Source: Georgenia_B sunbinii (GTDB lineage: Bacteria; Actinomycetota; Actinomycetes; Actinomycetales; Actinomycetaceae). From it: a DNA stretch of 64,000 nt. The position numbers were made by a program, and so were the translations under genes. This document shows, piece after piece, positions 9,770 to 18,534 of this stretch. Where the stretch lies: the NCBI RefSeq assembly GCF_036421855.1, contig NZ_JAZGOK010000002.1; one strand, given 5' to 3'. Each line of letters starts with the position of its first letter. The stretch's first letter is position 1. The notes beneath the pieces are model-generated. The model did no database searches. It was not told the origin of the DNA and saw only the letters and a list, made by a program, of their open reading frames with translations.

Positions 9770-10549
9770 CTACCCGGAGACGCGTTCGCTGGCCTCGGCG
9801 CGGGCGGCGTCGATCCGCTCCTGGGCGAGTGCCGAGCGGCGCAGCGGCGGGATGATCTCCTCGTCGGGCGTGATGATCACCAGGTCGTTGTCCATGTGGT
9901 CGGCCATGGCGTGGACCGCGTCGATGAAGTCGGAGCGTCGGACCGCGTCGACGATGCGTTCGTGCTCGAGCTGCATCGTGGCGGCGTCGCCCGCGTGGAC
10001 CAGTCGCTCGCGGTTCTCGGGGACGTTGAGCTTCTCGGTGATACCCGCGTACAGCGAGGCGAGCAGCCGGTTCTTCGCGGCGTCGAACAGCAGGTAGTGG
10101 AAGCGCGAGGCGAGCTCGCGGGTGGCGTCGTCGTCGCCGTGCGCGGGGCAGTGGGCGATCTGCAGCGGCGTGGCGATCGCCGCCTCGAGCGCCGCGACGT
10201 CGTCGTCGGTGCGGTGGAGGGCGGCCTGCTGGGCGGCCTCCATCTCCAGCGCCCGCCGGTAGCTGAGCAGCTCCTCGAGGGTGTAGGCGGTGAGGAACTC
10301 GGAGAGCACCGCGCTCGTCGGGGCGCTGGACCGCACGAACGTGCCGCGCCCTGGCAGCGTCTCAAGCATGCCGATGCTCGCCAGCGACCGGACCGCCTCG
10401 CGGATCGTCGACCGGCCCACGCCGAGCATCTCCGAGAGCGCCGGCTCGATCGGGATCCGCGACCCCACGGCCCACTCGCCGGTGGTGATCTGCCGGCGCA
10501 GGTAGGCCAGGGTGTTGCGCGCGCGCTCGGTACCGCTGGTAGTGGCCAT
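9770..10549 (-). CDS. GntR/FadR-family transcriptional regulator
   Basis: 259 residues. An N-terminal winged helix (about residues 5-75; PALSEMLGVGRSTIREAVRSL, then GRGTFV in the wing) is followed by an all-helical FCD ligand-binding domain (about 85-225) with the metal-binding His pattern seen in this subfamily (FHYLLFD, HERIVDAV, HMDNDL). A GTG one codon upstream (10552) is an equally possible start. FCD regulators usually respond to small organic acids. No metabolic neighbour points to a ligand; the haem importer next to it lies in the same direction but is separated by a repeat array. Confidence 0.88.
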   Translation of the reverse strand: MATTSGTERARNTLAYLRRQITTGEWAVGSRIPIEPALSEMLGVGRSTIREAVRSLASIGMLETLPGRGTFVRSSAPTSAVLSEFLTAYTLEELLSYRRALEMEAAQQAALHRTDDDVAALEAAIATPLQIAHCPAHGDDDATRELASRFHYLLFDAAKNRLLASLYAGITEKLNVPENRERLVHAGDAATMQLEHERIVDAVRRSDFIDAVHAMADHMDNDLVIITPDEEIIPPLRRSALAQERIDAARAEASERVSG

Positions 10550-10611
10550 CACCCGAGTATAGGAAGCGCGCCGAGGAACCGGGCGATCCCCGACGCCGGG
10601 ACGGCGTCGGG

Positions 10612-10683
10612 GATAAGTCTGCTGTCGCTGACAAGTCTGCTGTCGCTGACAAGTCTGCTGTCGCTGACAAGTCTGCTCTCGGC
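10612..10683. repeat. Four tandem 18-bp repeat units
   Basis: Units at 10612, 10630, 10648 and 10666; the middle two are identical and the outer two differ by one to four bases. The core is GACAAGTCTGCTGTC plus a 3-nt linker, with complementary ends GACA and TGTC. Read on the minus strand the units become GACAGC or GAGAGC followed by a variable triplet and TTGTC, the same plan as the nine-unit array at 63019-63180. It lies between the stop of the haem-binding protein gene (10707) and the start of the FadR-type gene. No protein product is supported. Confidence 0.9.
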
Positions 10684-10706
10684 GAGGGCGGGGCTGTGGG
10701 GGCCGG

Positions 10707-11702
10707 CTACTTGGTGGCGAGCCACTCGGCGATCTGGGCGCGGCCCTCGACGGTGCTGGTGAACCCCAGCGCCTGCACGTCGCGGCCCTCGACGAGCAGG
10801 ACGCGGTCCTCGGCCACCGCCGGCAGCCCGGCGACCGCGTCGTTGGTGAGCAGCGGGGTGAAGATCTGCTCGCCCGAACCGTTCATGTCCACGAGCAGGA
10901 TGGCGTCCGGCTCGGCGGCGAGGACCTGCTCGGCGGTGATCGGGCCGGACCGGACGAGCCCGAGGTCCGCGCTGGCGTCCTGCGCCCCGGCGAGGCGCAG
11001 CACCTCGAGCGGGAATGCGGAGCCGGCGGTGACGAACGGCTGGCCGGCCTGGTTGCTCAGCACGAGCACCCGCGGCCCGTCGGGGTCGGACGCGTCACCG
11101 AGCCCCGAGCCGATCTCCTCGGCCAGCGCGGCGGCGTCGTCGTCCAGGCCCAGCGCCTGGCCGACAAGCCCGATGTTCAGCTCCATGTCGGCGACCGACG
11201 CCCAGTTGTTCGGCAGCACGAGCACCGGGATGCCGGCGCCCTCGAGCACCTGCCCGATGCCCTCCTCCAGGCCGCGCCGGTCGCTGAGCAGCACGAGGTC
11301 GGGCGCCGCGGCGATGACCTGCTCCGCGTCGATCGCGCCCTCGGTGGGGGCGTGGTGCTCGACGGCGGCCATTGCGTCGGCGTGGTCGGACAGCACCGGG
11401 TTGCTCATCGCGTCCTGCACCATGACGAGGCGGTCCGTCGCGCCGAGCTCGGCTACCAGCTCGGCGGTCTCGTAGGTGAGGGCGGCGATCCGCTGCGGCT
11501 CGTCGTCGAGCGTCACGCTCGCGGCCGCCAGCTCGCGGCCGGCCGGGACCTCGACGGTCCGCGGGAAGTCGGTGGCCTCGGTCGTCGGCGCCGTCGCGCC
11601 CGGGTCGGCGGACCCGTCGGGCGCAGGGTCCGCGGCGCAGCCGGCGAGGACGAGCAGGGAGACGAGCGCAGCCGTGAGCACGGCGGGCGGGCGAGGTCGC
11701 AT
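10707..11702 (-). CDS. Haem/iron-chelate ABC transporter substrate-binding lipoprotein
   Basis: 331 residues. A signal peptide ends in the lipobox LAGC, so the protein is lipid-anchored on the outer face of the membrane. The body is a class III periplasmic-binding fold (PF01497): PQRIAALTYETAELVAELGATDRLVMVQ, then the repeated half near LVLSNQAGQPF and DAILLVDMNG. It is closest in form to HmuT/ChuT haem-binding proteins; siderophore or cobalamin binding cannot be excluded. It is the third gene of a permease-ATPase-binding protein operon running leftward, 9 bases after the ATPase stop. Confidence 0.87.
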   Translation of the reverse strand: MRPRPPAVLTAALVSLLVLAGCAADPAPDGSADPGATAPTTEATDFPRTVEVPAGRELAAASVTLDDEPQRIAALTYETAELVAELGATDRLVMVQDAMSNPVLSDHADAMAAVEHHAPTEGAIDAEQVIAAAPDLVLLSDRRGLEEGIGQVLEGAGIPVLVLPNNWASVADMELNIGLVGQALGLDDDAAALAEEIGSGLGDASDPDGPRVLVLSNQAGQPFVTAGSAFPLEVLRLAGAQDASADLGLVRSGPITAEQVLAAEPDAILLVDMNGSGEQIFTPLLTNDAVAGLPAVAEDRVLLVEGRDVQALGFTSTVEGRAQIAEWLATK

Positions 11703-11711
11703 GAGGGCCTT

Positions 11712-12518
11712 TCAGCGGTGTGCCGCCACCGGGAGGCGGCGGGAGAAGGTGGTCGCGGTGGGGCACGAGGGCCGCACCAGGCTGAGGGTGGGAGAGCCGG
11801 TGGGGGAGTCGAAGACCTCCGCGGTCACCCCGTACACCCGGCGGATGAGCTCGGCGGTGATGACGTCGGCCGGGGCACCGAAGGTGGCGACGCCGTCGGC
11901 GATGATGCCGACCCGGTCCGCCCAGCGCAGCGACTGGGTGAGGTCGTGCATGGTGACGACGACGATGTGGCCGGCGGCGGCCCGCTCGCGCAGCACGTGC
12001 ATGACGGTGAGCTGATGGCCGAGGTCGAGCGCGGCGGTGGGCTCGTCGAGGAGCATGACGGGGGAGTCCTGCGCCAGCACCCGGGCCACCTGGACGAGCT
12101 GGCGCTCGCCGCCGGAGAGCCGGGCGTAGCTGCGGTCGGCGAGGTGCTCGACGCCGAGCCGCTCGAGCGCCGTCGTCGTCCGCTGCTCCGAGCCGCTGGC
12201 CCGCCCGGCGGCCCGTGCGCCGACGGCGACGACGTCGCGCACCCGCAGCTCGTTGGGGGCGTAGCTGTCCTGCGTCATCAGCGACATCACCCGGGCGAGC
12301 TGCCTCGGCCGCAGCCGGTGCACCGCGGTCGTGCCGTAGTAGGCGGCGCCGGTGCGCTCGACGCCGGAACCGACGATCGCGGCCAGCAGGCTCGACTTGC
12401 CGGCGCCGTTGGGGCCGACGAGCCCGAGCAGGGTGCCCGGCGTGATCGTCTGGGTGACTGGGGTGAACAGCGGCCGGCCACGGTGGGCGACGAGCCGGTC
12501 GAGCACGAGGGCGGTCAT
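11712..12518 (-). CDS. Haem/iron-chelate ABC transporter ATPase (FecE/HmuV type)
   Basis: 268 residues from the ATG at 12518, which overlaps the permease stop as ATGA. Walker A is GPNGAGKSS, the signature LSGGERQ, Walker B plus D-loop LLDEPTAALDLG, and the H-loop VTMHD. The spacing and the C-terminal region typical of FecE/BtuD ATPases fit import of iron chelates or haem. The frame stays open far upstream but that part is the shadow of the permease gene and is Arg-rich nonsense. Confidence 0.92.
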   Translation of the reverse strand: MTALVLDRLVAHRGRPLFTPVTQTITPGTLLGLVGPNGAGKSSLLAAIVGSGVERTGAAYYGTTAVHRLRPRQLARVMSLMTQDSYAPNELRVRDVVAVGARAAGRASGSEQRTTTALERLGVEHLADRSYARLSGGERQLVQVARVLAQDSPVMLLDEPTAALDLGHQLTVMHVLRERAAAGHIVVVTMHDLTQSLRWADRVGIIADGVATFGAPADVITAELIRRVYGVTAEVFDSPTGSPTLSLVRPSCPTATTFSRRLPVAAHR

Positions 12519-13597
12519 GTCGCCCGCCGGGAGAGCAGCATCGCGAGGAACACCGGTGCCCCGATGACCGCGCACACCGCCCCGGTCTGCACGACCACGG
12601 TCACCGACGCGGTCCGGGCGATGGTGTCGGTGACGACGAGGAACAGCGCGCCGCACACCACCGACAGCGGCAGCAGCAGCGAGTGCTTCGCGCCGACGAC
12701 CAGCCGTACCGCGTGCGGCACGACCAGCCCGACGAAGGCAATGACGCCGGAGGCCGCGACGGCCGCACCGGTGACCAGCGAGGCCACGAGCAGCAGCACC
12801 AGCCGTGTGCGGTGGACGTCGTACCCGGAGGTGGCGGTGACGTCGTCGCCGAGCAGCAGCGCGTCGAGCGCGCGCACCCGGGTGAGCAGGACGAGCAGCC
12901 CGAGGACGATCGGGACGACGGCGATCCCCGCGTGGGTCCAGGTGCGCAGCTCCAGGTCCCCGGCGAGCCAGAAGACGGCGCCGCGGGCGAGGGCGTCGTC
13001 CTCGGCGTTGGCGACGAGGATGGAGATGACCGCGCCGGCGAACGCGTTGATCGAGACTCCGACGAGGATGAGCGTGTAGGTGCTGGCCCCGCGGTTCGCG
13101 TGCAGCACCGCTTGCAGCAGCAGCGCGACGGCCAGGCTGCCCGCGAACGCCGCGATCGGCACGCCCCACTGCAGCGAGCCGCCGAGGCCCAGGGTGATGC
13201 CGGCGACCGCCCCGACGGCGGCGCCGGAGGAGACCCCGGTGACCCCCGGGTCGGCCAGCGGGTTGCGGAACACCGCCTGCATGACGACGCCGACGCCGGC
13301 GAGCGCGCCGCCGACGAGCATCGCGACGGCGATCCGCGGCAGCCGCAGCGACCAGACGACGACGCTCGCCTGGCTGTCCTGCGGGTCGACGATCGCCCGG
13401 ACCGCCTCGAGCGGGTCGAGCCGCAGCGTGCCCAGGCCCACGCCGAGGACGACGGCAAGCACGAGCGCGACGACGGCGCCGAGCCCCAGCCAGCCGGCGC
13501 GGCGGGAGAAGCGGGGTGGTGGCGCGACAGCCGGCTCCGCCGTCGTCGACTCGTCACCGGTGTCGGGAGGTCGCGGCGGGCTCGCCAGCTGGGTCAT
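12515..13597 (-). CDS. Haem/iron-chelate ABC transporter permease (FecCD family)
   Basis: 360 residues. The chosen ATG at 13597 (MTQLASPP) has an AAGGA box 7-9 bases upstream; an in-frame ATG at 13714 would run through the operator and lacks such a site. Eight to ten hydrophobic segments, with family motifs LPRIAVAMLVGGALAGVGV, NPLADPGVTGVSSGAAVG and GVIAFVGLVVPH. First gene of the importer operon. The 26-bp operator-like palindrome at 13712-13737 lies about 115 bases upstream, in its likely promoter region. Confidence 0.93.
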   Translation of the reverse strand: MTQLASPPRPPDTGDESTTAEPAVAPPPRFSRRAGWLGLGAVVALVLAVVLGVGLGTLRLDPLEAVRAIVDPQDSQASVVVWSLRLPRIAVAMLVGGALAGVGVVMQAVFRNPLADPGVTGVSSGAAVGAVAGITLGLGGSLQWGVPIAAFAGSLAVALLLQAVLHANRGASTYTLILVGVSINAFAGAVISILVANAEDDALARGAVFWLAGDLELRTWTHAGIAVVPIVLGLLVLLTRVRALDALLLGDDVTATSGYDVHRTRLVLLLVASLVTGAAVAASGVIAFVGLVVPHAVRLVVGAKHSLLLPLSVVCGALFLVVTDTIARTASVTVVVQTGAVCAVIGAPVFLAMLLSRRAT

Positions 13598-13711
13598 CGG
13601 GGTCCTTCGGGTGGTCAGGGCGACGCCGGCCCGGTTCCCCCCAGTCCGGCGGGCGGGCCGGTCCGGGTTCCCCGAACCGACGTCGCGGGGACAAGGTAGG
13701 CACAACGAGTT

Positions 13712-13737
13712 CATCAGATCAAGTAGTTCATCTGATG
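13712..13737. promoter_or_regulatory. Operator-like palindrome upstream of the haem importer operon
   Basis: A 26-bp imperfect palindrome with outer half-sites CATCAGAT and ATCTGATG around a TA-rich centre (AAGTAGTT). A near-identical copy lies at 23352-23377 in front of cpfC-chdC; the two differ at two positions within the 26 bp. Two copies in front of functionally linked operons, and nowhere else noticed in the window, make a shared transcription-factor site likely. Which factor binds is unknown; the length would suit a MarR-like or similar dimer. Confidence 0.75.
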
Positions 13738-13869
13738 TGGGCCCGCCAGGTTCGCCGGCTCTGCCTGTGTGTGGGCGCGGTGCGCCAAGCGGCCGTCCTG
13801 ATTCGGGCGCCTCGTCGGTGAGTTCCGGTGGGGCGGCGGCCGAAGTAGCACAAGTGCTATTCTTGACTC

Positions 13870-14148
13870 ATGTGCCCATCTGCGCGTGAGCGGCGCCCCG
13901 TCGAGATCGGCTTGCGCGAGCTGCGTCAGGACGCCAGCGAGGTGGTGCGACGAGCAGAGTCCGGCTCCCAGTTCGTGGTGACCGTCGCGGGCCGTGCCGC
14001 GGCCAGCCTTGGGCCAGTCGCACCGAGGAGTTGGTGTACGCCCGCTGAGCTGGATGCGATCTTTGCTGCACCGGCGTGGGGCACCGGCGTCGAGGCCCGC
14101 GACTACCTCGAGCAGAGCGTTCGTGACCCGTGGCAGGAAGCCGAATGA
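13870..14148 (+). CDS. Phd/YefM-type antitoxin
   Basis: 92 residues. The N-terminal half (VEIGLRELRQDASEVVRRAE, then SQFVVTVAGRAAASL) is the Phd/YefM DNA-binding fold; the C-terminal tail that wraps the toxin contains WCTPAELDAIF. The stop overlaps the ATG of the PIN toxin gene as ATGA. Such antitoxins bind their own promoter, and here the start lies only about 130 bases from the haem importer operator, so the promoters are divergent and close. Confidence 0.9.
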   Translation: MCPSARERRPVEIGLRELRQDASEVVRRAESGSQFVVTVAGRAAASLGPVAPRSWCTPAELDAIFAAPAWGTGVEARDYLEQSVRDPWQEAE

Positions 14149-14543
14149 GGTACCTCCTCGACACCTGCGTGCTCATCGCCGACGCAGCGCCAGCCCTGGG
14201 CGCTGACGCCGAGTCGGCCATCAGTGTGATCTCGCTGTCGGAGCTTCATTTCGGGGTCCTCAGCGCCACGAGTGACCGAGAACGGGCGGCACGTCTTCGT
14301 CGGCTGACGTTGATCGAGAGCACCTTGCGTGCACTGCCCGTCACCGATGAGGTGGCGCGTATCCATGGCGCGATGTCAGCGCATGTGAAGAGCCTGGGCA
14401 GGCAGCCCCGGCCACGCGCGATGGACCTGCTGATCGCAGCTACCGCTGCGCACCACCAGGCGACGGTGCTCACGGAGAACATCGACGACTTCTCCGGCCT
14501 CGAGGAGTTCGTACTCGTAGCGCGGCCGCAGCGGGGGGCGTGA
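14145..14543 (+). CDS. PIN-domain ribonuclease toxin (VapC-like)
   Basis: 132 residues from the ATG at 14145, coupled to the antitoxin by a 4-base overlap. The PIN fold shows the acidic residues that hold magnesium: Asp6 in MRYLLDTCVLI, a Glu in ISLSELHFGV, Asp in RAMDLLIAATA, and Asp in TENIDDFSGL. VapC toxins cut tRNA or rRNA when the antitoxin is lost. A complete, apparently working pair. Confidence 0.93.
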   Translation: MRYLLDTCVLIADAAPALGADAESAISVISLSELHFGVLSATSDRERAARLRRLTLIESTLRALPVTDEVARIHGAMSAHVKSLGRQPRPRAMDLLIAATAAHHQATVLTENIDDFSGLEEFVLVARPQRGA

Positions 14544-14603
14544 CCACGGAGCCGGAACGCCGCCCACGGGCGGTGTGCGGACCGGGGATGCGAGCATGTC
14601 GCT

Positions 14604-15995
14604 ATGACGGAGGTATCACTGCGCTCCGCGCGCGGCAGGTGGGTGGTGCTCGCCGCGACGCTCGGCTCGGCGGTCGCGCTGCTCGACGGCACGGTGGTCA
14701 ACGTCGCACTCCGGCCGATCGGCCTCGACCTCGACGCCAGCCTCGGGCAGCTGCAGTGGGTGGTCAACGCCTACATGCTCACGCTGGCCTCGCTCATCCT
14801 CGTCGGCGGGACGCTCGGCGACCGGCTCGGCCGGCGCCGCGTCTTCCTTGTGGGCGTGGCCTGGTTCGCGCTCGCCTCGCTCGCCTGCGGGCTGGCGCAG
14901 AGCACCGAGCAGCTCATCCTCGCCCGCGGCGTCCAAGGTATCGGCGGGGCACTGCTCACCCCGGGCAGCCTCGCCCTCATCCAGGCGACGATCGTCCCCG
15001 AGGACCGCGCACGGGCCATCGGGGTGTGGTCGGCGTGGTCGGGTGTCGCAGCGGCCGTGGGACCGCTGCTCGGTGGCGGCCTGATCGAGGCGCTGTCATG
15101 GCGGTGGATCTTCCTCATCAACCTGCCGGTGGCCGCCGTCGTCATCACCATCGGCGTGTTGCGGGTGCCGGAGTCGGGCGGCGTGCCGCGTGCCTCCCGG
15201 GCGCCGTTCGACGTCGTCGGGGCAGCGCTGGGGGTGGCCGGCCTCGGTGGTCTGACCATCGCGCTCATCCAGGGCGGCTGGCTGCCGGCGGTGGTCGGCG
15301 TCGCCGGGCTGGTGGCGTTCCTCGTCGTCGAGGCGCGGGTCCGCCACCCGATGCTGCCGCTGACGATGTTCGCCGACCGGACGTTCTCGGCGGTCAACGC
15401 GATGACCTTCGTGGTCTACGGCGCGCTCGGCGCGCTGATGTTCTTCCTCATCCTGCACCTGCAGGTCGTGGCCGGGTACAGCCCGCTCGCGGCGGGCGCC
15501 GCCACCATCCCGTTCACCGTCCTCATGCTCGCCTTCTCGCCCCGGGTAGGCACGCTGATGAACCGCACCGGGCCCCGGCTGCTGATGTCCGCCGGCCCGG
15601 CGATCGCCGCCGTCGGCGTCGTGCTGCTGACGCGGGTGCCGCCGGCGGCGAGCTACGTCGTCGACGTGCTCCCCGGCGTGGTGCTGTTCGGGGCCGGGCT
15701 CACCCTCATGGTCACCCCGCTGACCGCGACGGTGCTCGCCGCCGCCCCGGCGTCGCAGGTGGGGCTGGCCAGCGGGGTCAACAACGCCGTCGCCCGGGCA
15801 GCCGGCCTGCTCACGGTGGCCGCGCTGCCCGCCGCCGTCGGGCTCGGGGGTGACGACTACCAGCTGCCGGAGGTCTTCCGGGCGGGCTACGTCGCGGCGA
15901 TGTGGTGGTGCGCCGGGCTGCTCGCGCTGGGAGCGGTGGTAGCCGCCGTCTTCGTGCCCGGACGGCGGGCGGAGCCGGCCCCGCAGCAGGGCTGA
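14604..15995 (+). CDS. MFS drug-efflux transporter (DHA2/EmrB-QacA type)
   Basis: 463 residues with 12 to 14 membrane segments. Motif A-like GDRLGRRRVFLVG after the second helix, and motif C-like WSGVAAAVGPLLGG in the fifth, both diagnostic of proton-driven exporters; the opening LDGTVVNVALRPIG and NAYMLTLASL are typical of DHA2 members. It probably expels toxic compounds or antibiotics. No regulator is adjacent; it follows the PIN toxin gene by 60 bases and converges on ykoC with only 8 bases between stops. Confidence 0.9.
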   Translation: MTEVSLRSARGRWVVLAATLGSAVALLDGTVVNVALRPIGLDLDASLGQLQWVVNAYMLTLASLILVGGTLGDRLGRRRVFLVGVAWFALASLACGLAQSTEQLILARGVQGIGGALLTPGSLALIQATIVPEDRARAIGVWSAWSGVAAAVGPLLGGGLIEALSWRWIFLINLPVAAVVITIGVLRVPESGGVPRASRAPFDVVGAALGVAGLGGLTIALIQGGWLPAVVGVAGLVAFLVVEARVRHPMLPLTMFADRTFSAVNAMTFVVYGALGALMFFLILHLQVVAGYSPLAAGAATIPFTVLMLAFSPRVGTLMNRTGPRLLMSAGPAIAAVGVVLLTRVPPAASYVVDVLPGVVLFGAGLTLMVTPLTATVLAAAPASQVGLASGVNNAVARAAGLLTVAALPAAVGLGGDDYQLPEVFRAGYVAAMWWCAGLLALGAVVAAVFVPGRRAEPAPQQG

Positions 15996-16003
15996 GCACC
16001 GGG

Positions 16004-16801
16004 TCAGGCCACCAGCGCCCCCGGTCCGCGCAGCACGCCGAGCCAGGCGGTGGCCAGCAGTACCCCGCCGAGCACCCCCAGCACCACGCCGACGAGCAGC
16101 CAGTCGGCGGCGACGACCCGCACCGGTCGCCAGGTGCTCCGCGGGGTGAGCCCCAGCCCGCGCGACTCCAGCGCCTGGGCCATCCGCTCGCCGCGTCGTA
16201 CCGAGACCACCAGCAGCGTGAAGACCACCCGGGCCAGGTGCCGCGGACCGCGGGGGGGGGGGGGGCGCGGCGGCCGGCCGCCGCGACGCATCGGCGCCCG
16301 CACCGCGTGGGCGTGCTGGATCGTGGCCCACTCGCGCGGCATCTGCTGCAGCATCCGGTAGCCGGCGAGCACCGCGTAGGCGACCCGGGCGTCGAGGCGG
16401 GCGTTCTGCCGCAGGCTGTGCATGAGCGCGACGCCGTCGGTGGAGACGAGGAACCCGATGGCGAGGATCCCGATGAGGAACGTCCGCATCGCCAGCGCGG
16501 CGCCCACGCTGATGCCCTCGGCGGTCACCCGCAGCGGCCCGGCCTGCCACAGCACGGCCCCGGGCCGGCTGAGGACGTTGACGAGGAACACGCCGAGCGC
16601 GAAGGCGACGAACGGCAGGTGGGCCAGCGCCAGCGTCCGCGTCGGCATGCTGGCGGTGGTGACGATCCCGACCAGCGCCAGCAGGTAGAGCAGGGCCGGG
16701 GTGACCGGGTCGAGCACGAACATCACGGCCACCGAGACGACGAACACCAGGGCCAGCTTGACCGTCGGGTTGCGCCGGGCGAGTAACGGCTCGGCGGTCA
16801 T
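16004..16801 (-). CDS. ykoC: ECF-type transporter transmembrane protein YkoC (thiamine precursor uptake)
   Basis: 265 residues, EcfT/CbiQ family (PF02361) with about five or six hydrophobic segments and the family's coupling region (SVRRGERMAQALESRGLG). Last gene of the ykoFEDC operon; its ATG overlaps the ykoD stop (ATGA). A run of 14 C on the coding strand (16252-16265) codes for a Pro-rich stretch just before the coupling motif. The frame stays open across it, but any slip or base-calling error in the run would break the protein. Function rests on the whole operon and its riboswitch. Confidence 0.88.
   Translation of the reverse strand: MTAEPLLARRNPTVKLALVFVVSVAVMFVLDPVTPALLYLLALVGIVTTASMPTRTLALAHLPFVAFALGVFLVNVLSRPGAVLWQAGPLRVTAEGISVGAALAMRTFLIGILAIGFLVSTDGVALMHSLRQNARLDARVAYAVLAGYRMLQQMPREWATIQHAHAVRAPMRRGGRPPRPPPPRGPRHLARVVFTLLVVSVRRGERMAQALESRGLGLTPRSTWRPVRVVAADWLLVGVVLGVLGGVLLATAWLGVLRGPGALVA
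16252..16265. repeat. 14-base homopolymer tract inside ykoC
   Basis: Fourteen consecutive G on the plus strand (C on the ykoC coding strand), the longest single-base run seen in the window. It could be a slippage (contingency) site or a sequencing-length artefact. Confidence 0.9.
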
Positions 16802-18534
16802 CGCGGCGCCCCCGCGGTCCGGAGTGCCCGGCCGCTCGTGACCGCGGCGTCGAGCCGGTCCAGCGCCCGTCGGACCGCGGCCGGCGTGCCGACCCGGGTG
16901 AGCAGCCAGTCGACGAGCGGCGGCAGCGTGAGACCCGCCCGGGTGAGGACCGTCGGGTCGCTCAGCACCTCGGTCACCGGACCGTCGGCGATGACCGCGC
17001 CGTCGGCCAGCACGACGGCGCGGTCGGCCAGCGTGAGCACGGTGCGCAGGTCGTGGCTGGCGAGCACCACCGCCCGGCCGTCGTCCGCCGCCGCACGCAG
17101 CGCGCCGATGGTGGCGATGGTGTCGCGCCGGTCGAGGCCGAGGGTGGGCTCGTCAGCCAGCAGGCACGACCGGTCGTGGGCCAGCATCGCGGCCAGGCTC
17201 ACCCGCCGCTTCTCCCCGCCGGACAGCCGGAACGGGTTCTGCTCGGTCAGGTGCGACAGCCGGTGGGTGCGCAGGGCACGGTCCACCACCGGCGCGACCG
17301 GCTCGGCGAGGCCGTGGCCGATCTCGGCGGCGACGGTGTGCGCGACGAACTGGTGCTCGGCGTTCTGGAAAACCATTCCTGGCCGCGGCCCGTCGACGGT
17401 TCCGGCGGCGGGTGGCAGCAGCCCGGCGAGGGTGAGCAGCAGCGTCGACTTCCCGATGCCGTTGCGCCCGAGGAGCGCGACCACCTCGCCGGGCCGGACC
17501 GCGAGGTCGACGGCGCGCAGCAACGGTGGCTGCGGTGGCGGGGCTGCCGTCCGGCGGCCGGGACCGGGTGAACGTCGTGGCCGTGGGCGGTCGACCGCGA
17601 GGCCGCGGGTCACCAGCACCGGGTCGGCACGGGGCCCGGGATGGTCGGCGGGGCGGGCGCCCTCGTTCCCGTCGTCGGCGAGCCGCTCGAGCAGATCGGC
17701 GTTCGGCGCCGCGGCCAGCCCGCCGGCCACCCCGGTGAGGGCAGCCAGCTCGGCCTCCAGCGGGAGCCAGCTGCCGGCGGCGTGCAGCCGGGCAGCGTGG
17801 TCGTGCAGCACGTCCGCGGTGGGGCCGTCGGCGAGCACCTCGCCCCGCTCGCCCAGCACGACGGCGCGCGCCGGCAGCCCGGCGATCCCGGCCGCACCGG
17901 CGAGGTCGTCGAGCCGGTGCTCGACGAGCACCACCGCGGGACGGTGCCGGGCGACGGCGGCGCTGAGCGCACGGCGGACGTCCGCGACGCCGTCGGGGTC
18001 GAGCATCGAGGTCGGCTCGTCCAGCAGCAGCACCGAAGGCTGCCCGACGAGCGCCGCGGCGAGCGCGACCCGCTGCGACTCCCCGCCGGAGAGCTCGGCG
18101 GTCGCCCGGTGGCGCAGGTGCGCCGCGCCGACGACCTCGAGCGCTGCGTCGATCGCCGGGCCGATCGCGGCAGGGTCGACCGCGCGGTTCTCCAGCGGCA
18201 GCGCGAGCTCCTGCTCGACGTCGGGAAGGCACACCGCGGCCGACGGGTCCTGCGGCAGCACGCCGACGCGCCGGGAGAGATCGACCACCGTGGTGTCGGT
18301 GGTCCGGGTGCCGGCGACCGTCACGGTACCCCGGAGATCGGCGGTCACCGAGTGCGGCACCACCCCGGAGATGGTGTGCAGCACGGTGGACTTCCCCGAG
18401 CCCGAGGCGCCGAGGACGAGGACCTCCTCACCGGGCGCGGTGCGGAGATCGACGCCGCGCAGCACCGGCTCGGCGCGGCGAGGGAACCGGATCGACACGC
18501 CGTCGAGCACGACGTCAGCCACGCCGTCAGCCAC
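16798..18534 (-). CDS. ykoD: ECF-type transporter double ATPase YkoD
   Basis: 578 residues with two fused ABC ATPase domains. First: Walker A GASGSGKST, signature LSGGESQ, LLDEPTSMLD. Second (from about residue 320): Walker A GRNGIGKST, signature LSGGEKR, LADEPTLGLDRRD. The linker is Arg/Pro-rich. YkoD/EcfA fusions power uptake of vitamins with YkoC and YkoE. The GTG start at 18534 overlaps ykoE by 8 bases; a second GTG four codons on is also possible because the first bases are nearly repeated. Confidence 0.93.
   Translation of the reverse strand: MADGVADVVLDGVSIRFPRRAEPVLRGVDLRTAPGEEVLVLGASGSGKSTVLHTISGVVPHSVTADLRGTVTVAGTRTTDTTVVDLSRRVGVLPQDPSAAVCLPDVEQELALPLENRAVDPAAIGPAIDAALEVVGAAHLRHRATAELSGGESQRVALAAALVGQPSVLLLDEPTSMLDPDGVADVRRALSAAVARHRPAVVLVEHRLDDLAGAAGIAGLPARAVVLGERGEVLADGPTADVLHDHAARLHAAGSWLPLEAELAALTGVAGGLAAAPNADLLERLADDGNEGARPADHPGPRADPVLVTRGLAVDRPRPRRSPGPGRRTAAPPPQPPLLRAVDLAVRPGEVVALLGRNGIGKSTLLLTLAGLLPPAAGTVDGPRPGMVFQNAEHQFVAHTVAAEIGHGLAEPVAPVVDRALRTHRLSHLTEQNPFRLSGGEKRRVSLAAMLAHDRSCLLADEPTLGLDRRDTIATIGALRAAADDGRAVVLASHDLRTVLTLADRAVVLADGAVIADGPVTEVLSDPTVLTRAGLTLPPLVDWLLTRVGTPAAVRRALDRLDAAVTSGRALRTAGAPR

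Noticed and set aside
11352..13079. 575-codon plus-strand frame antisense to the importer ATPase and binding protein.
   Set aside because: No recognisable fold and no ribosome site; overlaps three well-supported genes.
13598..13714. Start of the importer permease at the ATG at 13714.
   Set aside because: It would begin inside the operator-like palindrome, and the ATG at 13597 has a good ribosome site.
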